A stretch of DNA of 34,878 nucleotides from Bacillota bacterium (GTDB lineage: Bacteria; Bacillota_I; Bacilli_A; Erysipelotrichales; Erysipelotrichaceae), in the NCBI GenBank assembly GCA_021847325.1, contig JAJZTY010000005.1, forward strand, positions 1-34,878. Direction: 5' to 3'. The notes under the pieces were generated by a model. The model worked only from the letters and a program-made list of their open reading frames with translations, was not told where the DNA came from and did not search any database. A program made the translations under genes and the position numbers. Positions 30,626 to 34,878 of this stretch are shown here, in pieces. Position 1 is the first letter of the stretch. Each line of letters opens with the position of its first letter.

Positions 30626-32474
30626 AAACTCCTTCAACAGGAGCAGATTCGTTATAAGCTCTACCCTCAACAATATTCTGAATATTTTCAGCTGTTAAAG
30701 TTTCGAATTCAAGCAAAGCATCCACAAGACGATCCATCAATTCACGATTTTCCTGAATTAATCGTTTCGCATGATCATACGCTTCATCAATAATACGTCT
30801 TACTTCTTTATCGATTTCAAACGCAATTTGTCCTGAATAATTACTTGAATTACTATAATCTCTTCCTAAGAATACATTTCCACCACTATGTTCATATTGA
30901 ATAGGTCCTAAATCAGACATACCATAAGACATAACCATTTCACGCGCAATTTTGGTTGCACGTTCAATATCAGAGGAAGCACCTGTCGAAATTTCATTGA
31001 ACACGATGTCTTCCGCAACACGTCCACCTAATAAACCAGTAATACGAGCAGATAAATCTGTCTTCGTTAACATGAATTTTTCTTCACGAGGTGTCATTAA
31101 GTTATATCCACCAGCTTGTCCACGAGGAATGATTGTGACCTTTTGAACCATATCAGAAGATTCAAGTTTTAAACCAATAATAGTATGACCCACTTCATGA
31201 TAAGCAACTAAACGTTTTTCACGGTCGCTGTATACCTTTGATTTCTTAGCTGGTCCACCCATAACACGATCAATCGCTTCATCTAAATGATTCATCGTGA
31301 TTAAGTCAGCACTTTCACGAACAGCTAGAATCGCAGCTTCATTTAAAACATTCTCTAAATCAGCTCCACTGAAACCAGGGGTACGTTTAGCCAATGCGTT
31401 TAAATCAACTGTTGAATCTAACTTTTTATTACGTGCATGTACTTTCAAGATAGCCTCACGACCTTTACGATCAGGTAAGCTAACTGTAATTTGTCTATCA
31501 AAACGACCTGGTCTTAATAAAGCAGGATCCAATACATCTGGACGGTTAGTCGCAGCGACAATGACCACTCCAGAGTTATCTTGAATACCATCCATTTCAA
31601 CTAATAATTGGTTAAGTGTTTGTTCACGTTCATCATGACCACCGCCTAAACCAGTACCACGTTGACGACCTACCGCATCAATCTCATCAATAAATATAAT
31701 ACAAGGCGCTGTAGCTTGAGCACGTTTAAACATATCACGTACACGACTTGCTCCAACCCCAACAAACATTTCAACAAAATCAGAACCTGAAATGGAATAG
31801 AAAGGAACCTCAGCTTCACCCGCAACTGCTTTTGCCAATAAAGTCTTACCTGTACCAGGAGCCCCTACCATCAATACACCCTTTGGAATACGAGCACCCA
31901 TTTTCGCAAATTTCTTTGGATTCTTGAGGTACTCAATGAGTTCTTGCATTTCTTCTTTTTCTTCATCACATCCAGCCACATCTTCAAAACGCACTTTAAT
32001 CGCGCCTTCTAAACGAGCTTTAGATTTACCGAATTCGAATGCTTTATTGTTATTTCCACCATTCATACGGGATAACATAAAGAATGCGAAAGCTCCAAAA
32101 ATAAGTAATGGTAATACATTAGACACAATATCCCAGAATGGATTTGTTTCATATGCATCAATAACCTTTACTTCTTTACTCTTTTCATTAATTAACTCAA
32201 TGATGGTATTGTTTTGAAATTCTGTATTAGGAACTGTTAAAGAATATACATTTTGTACTCCTTTAGAATCCGCATAAATACCTTCAATTGTTAATACGAC
32301 TTCACTCACTGTCACATTACTTGTGACGACTTGTTCTTTGTTTAATAAATCGACATACTCTTGATACGTAATATCCGTTTCAGTATTTCCGATATTCATA
32401 AACATTAAACTCATCACCGCTACTAACACAAAAAGATATGGAATTAATGCGGCTAACTGTTTATTGTTTTTCAT
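30624..32474 (-). CDS. ftsH: ATP-dependent zinc metalloprotease FtsH
   Basis: [24 protein letters not shown] region, HEVGH zinc site. Confidence 0.97.
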   Translation of the reverse strand: MKNNKQLAALIPYLFVLVAVMSLMFMNIGNTETDITYQEYVDLLNKEQVVTSNVTVSEVVLTIEGIYADSKGVQNVYSLTVPNTEFQNNTIIELINEKSKEVKVIDAYETNPFWDIVSNVLPLLIFGAFAFFMLSRMNGGNNNKAFEFGKSKARLEGAIKVRFEDVAGCDEEKEEMQELIEYLKNPKKFAKMGARIPKGVLMVGAPGTGKTLLAKAVAGEAEVPFYSISGSDFVEMFVGVGASRVRDMFKRAQATAPCIIFIDEIDAVGRQRGTGLGGGHDEREQTLNQLLVEMDGIQDNSGVVIVAATNRPDVLDPALLRPGRFDRQITVSLPDRKGREAILKVHARNKKLDSTVDLNALAKRTPGFSGADLENVLNEAAILAVRESADLITMNHLDEAIDRVMGGPAKKSKVYSDREKRLVAYHEVGHTIIGLKLESSDMVQKVTIIPRGQAGGYNLMTPREEKFMLTKTDLSARITGLLGGRVAEDIVFNEISTGASSDIERATKIAREMVMSYGMSDLGPIQYEHSGGNVFLGRDYSNSSNYSGQIAFEIDKEVRRIIDEAYDHAKRLIQENRELMDRLVDALLEFETLTAENIQNIVEGRAYNESAPVEGV

Positions 32475-32491
32475 TTAAACACTCACTCCTT

Positions 32492-33031
32492 TTATAAATA
32501 ACATTCGTCTTTTAATACACCTACATAGGGTAAACTACGATATTTTTCATTAAAATCTAAACCAAACCCAATCACAAACTCATTTGGAATTGTGAAACCT
32601 ACATAATCCGCATCAATCTTTACAACACGTCTTGAAGGTTTATCTAAAAGACTTACGATACGAAGTCTTTCACATCCTTTATTCTCTAATAATTCTTTGA
32701 CAGAATTTAATGTTCTTCCTGTATCGACTATATCTTCTACTAGAAGAATTGATTCACCTTTAATCGAACGATCCAAGTCTTTGATAATTCGAACATCACC
32801 AATTGACTCTGTTCCTTCATAACTTGATACATCCATAAAATCAATCTCTACATCTAACTCGATATAAGGCATTAATTTTGCTAAAAATGGGACAGATCCT
32901 TTAAGCAAGGATACTAAAATAGGAACTTCACCAAGTTCTAAATAATCTTTTGTGATTTGAGCACCTAGCTCTTTACAACGTTGTTCAATTTCTTCGCTTG
33001 ATACTAATACTTTTTTTACATTTTTATGCAT
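32492..33031 (-). CDS. hpt: Hypoxanthine(-guanine) phosphoribosyltransferase
   Basis: ILLVEDIVDTGRTLNSV PRPP-binding motif; ATG at 33031 (MHKNVKKV) follows GGAGG. Confidence 0.94.
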   Translation of the reverse strand: MHKNVKKVLVSSEEIEQRCKELGAQITKDYLELGEVPILVSLLKGSVPFLAKLMPYIELDVEIDFMDVSSYEGTESIGDVRIIKDLDRSIKGESILLVEDIVDTGRTLNSVKELLENKGCERLRIVSLLDKPSRRVVKIDADYVGFTIPNEFVIGFGLDFNEKYRSLPYVGVLKDECYL

Positions 33032-33050
33032 AAACGCCTCCATAATACGC

Positions 33051-34259
33051 TTATTTTAACATATAACAATCCATTGTGTCAGTCGAAACACCATGTTCGT
33101 ATCCAACATCCAAAATGTATATTAACTCATTTTTATGATTAAATACAAGTGGCCACATTTCTCGATCTTGAATTGGTATTTTATTCTTTATAAACCAACG
33201 GGATAGTTTTGTATAGATATTTGACTGTAAACTGTTTCTACATGATCTTAAATTAGTTATTGTGAGCGGAAAACTATCTTTGGAAATCTGAACTTTTGTA
33301 TACCCTGATTTCTTTTCGTAACTTAATTTAATCCGTTCATCTAATGTTTGGTTTATATTTACCCTGTATTTATAATCCTCCATCTCTTCGATAATCTGAA
33401 TCATATCATATTGTTTAATTAGTCTGTATTGTTTGCTTAATCTAAGCTTCACACTCTTAGCATGCACTAGTTGACGATCCAGTTCTAGAATAAATTTATC
33501 TGATAAGGCTTTTACATCTGTCTGATACCTTAACCATTCTAAAAGGAACCAGTTTCTATTATGTGACAGACTTATGTAAATATTATGTGATATTGATGTT
33601 TGATTGAGTAATTTTTCAAATGTTTGAATAAAGCTATCTCGTTTTTGGTTATATTCATTTTTTATTTTATATAGTTCATCTATCTCATTTGGTTTTAATT
33701 CATTAAGTTCAAAACGAATCTTATTTCGTGTATAGACAAGGCTATGATTGCTTTCATCAATTCCATAGTTAATTGAATTATTATGACAATAATCAACTAA
33801 CTCTTTTTTTGTATAACTTAATAAAGGACGATCGACTCTAATCCCAAAAATATAGGTCGAGTGTGATAAACCATAATAAGCTACTTTAGAATTACGTTTA
33901 ATCTGAAAAATCAATGTCTCTAAATCATCATCTTTATGATGTGCAACTAGGACTCCTTGTGCACTAACCTGATTAACCAATTCTTTTATTTTGGTATATC
34001 TAAAAATTCTTGCGTTATCTTGAAAATTACCCTTAAAATCTGGAGAGTCATAAACAAAACAAGGAATATTATTTTTTGCACAATACTCCTGCACAATCAT
34101 CTGATCTCTTAGAGCACTTTCTCTTTTATGATAATTTACATGTAAAACATAGATATCAAGATTAGATTTAAAAGCTAGATCTAATAAAGCCATAGAATCA
34201 GGCCCACCAGAAACAGCAATTACCCATTTTTGATTTCTATACTGAAATAAGTTTTCCAT
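33051..34259 (-). CDS. tilS: tRNA(Ile)-lysidine synthase
   Basis: AVSGGPDSMALLDLA PP-loop; VAHHKDDDLETLIFQ; upstream of hpt-ftsH. Confidence 0.92.
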   Translation of the reverse strand: MENLFQYRNQKWVIAVSGGPDSMALLDLAFKSNLDIYVLHVNYHKRESALRDQMIVQEYCAKNNIPCFVYDSPDFKGNFQDNARIFRYTKIKELVNQVSAQGVLVAHHKDDDLETLIFQIKRNSKVAYYGLSHSTYIFGIRVDRPLLSYTKKELVDYCHNNSINYGIDESNHSLVYTRNKIRFELNELKPNEIDELYKIKNEYNQKRDSFIQTFEKLLNQTSISHNIYISLSHNRNWFLLEWLRYQTDVKALSDKFILELDRQLVHAKSVKLRLSKQYRLIKQYDMIQIIEEMEDYKYRVNINQTLDERIKLSYEKKSGYTKVQISKDSFPLTITNLRSCRNSLQSNIYTKLSRWFIKNKIPIQDREMWPLVFNHKNELIYILDVGYEHGVSTDTMDCYMLK

Positions 34260-34274
34260 TGAATAAAGTATACC

Positions 34275-34847
34275 TTAGCGAACTCCTTCTTTAAATAGAC
34301 AAAACCCAACACGCTTTTGAATCTTCAAAAAGAAGTTATCATTAACATCTAAATGTCCAACTATTTCAATAATTCGAGTCGGATTGATAAACTTACAATC
34401 ATTGATGAAAAGTACTGATTCTCGATTCAAACCATTTCTTTGGCCAAAACGCATTAAGTGTTTTCTACCATTTGGATTCTCATACCGATCATATGCTTGT
34501 GCATATGTGTATGCATTAGATGTCATAGGTACGACAAATACTTTTCCATTCAATTTAGACAAGACTAAACCAAAATGTTGAAATCCAGATTCATTCAAAT
34601 AGGCTTGCCCAAAATCAATATAACAAACATCTCCCACATGAACTTCAAAAGTTTCATGTATCTTTAGTGTTGAGCGTTGAATATAATTTTGAGTACTTAA
34701 TAGTATTTTAGCCGCATCTTTACCATTTAATTTTGAGATGTGTTTTTGAAACTCTTGAATTGTTTCTTCTATAATATCTTCTGTAAATTCTGTATTCTCT
34801 TCTTCCTGCAAAGTATCAATCAATGTATTAATGAGATTAGAACGCAT
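34275..34847 (-). CDS. PemK/MazF-like domain protein with N-terminal helical extension
   Basis: VHVGDVCYIDFGQAYLNESGFQHFGLVLSKLNGKVFVVPMTS resembles MazF/PemK fold; SD GGAGG before ATG. Confidence 0.72.
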   Translation of the reverse strand: MRSNLINTLIDTLQEEENTEFTEDIIEETIQEFQKHISKLNGKDAAKILLSTQNYIQRSTLKIHETFEVHVGDVCYIDFGQAYLNESGFQHFGLVLSKLNGKVFVVPMTSNAYTYAQAYDRYENPNGRKHLMRFGQRNGLNRESVLFINDCKFINPTRIIEIVGHLDVNDNFFLKIQKRVGFCLFKEGVR

Positions 34848-34878
34848 AAATCCTCCTATTCCTTTTTATGCATTCAAA

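Overview
AT-rich low-GC Gram-positive (Firmicutes-type; possibly Erysipelotrichia-like, not provable here) chromosomal window, mostly ordinary housekeeping operons. Minus strand, left part: the 5' part of an unlisted secreted/membrane protein, dnaB, rplI, a GdpP-type c-di-AMP phosphodiesterase, a DUF2232/YybS membrane protein, rpsR, ssb and rpsF. These are followed by a beta-glucoside PTS operon (EIIA-EIIB-EIIC, two GH1 6-phospho-beta-glucosidases, a Cof-type HAD phosphatase) with a divergent LicR/BglG-type regulator, then a small lipoprotein and ispD. Plus strand, centre: a cobalamin riboswitch heads an operon that appears to run from B12 capture to B12 use: a DUF4430 (transcobalamin-like) anchored protein, an ECF S-component-like membrane protein, a PduO-type adenosyltransferase and a B12-dependent class II ribonucleotide reductase. 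A NatAB-like ABC exporter follows. An accessory block comes next: M15/VanX-like peptidase with an SH3b-like segment, TraX, metal P-type ATPase, a divergent TetR, and a stand-alone ChrB-like domain. The window ends with lysS, dusB, hslO, ftsH, hpt, tilS and a MazF/PemK-like protein. The best candidates for a second look are the B12 operon and its riboswitch platform, two Shine-Dalgarno-sequestering leader hairpins in the rpsF operon, the ATPase/TraX/M15 cassette, and the antitoxin-less MazF-like protein. No CRISPR array, transposase, rRNA or tRNA was recognised.
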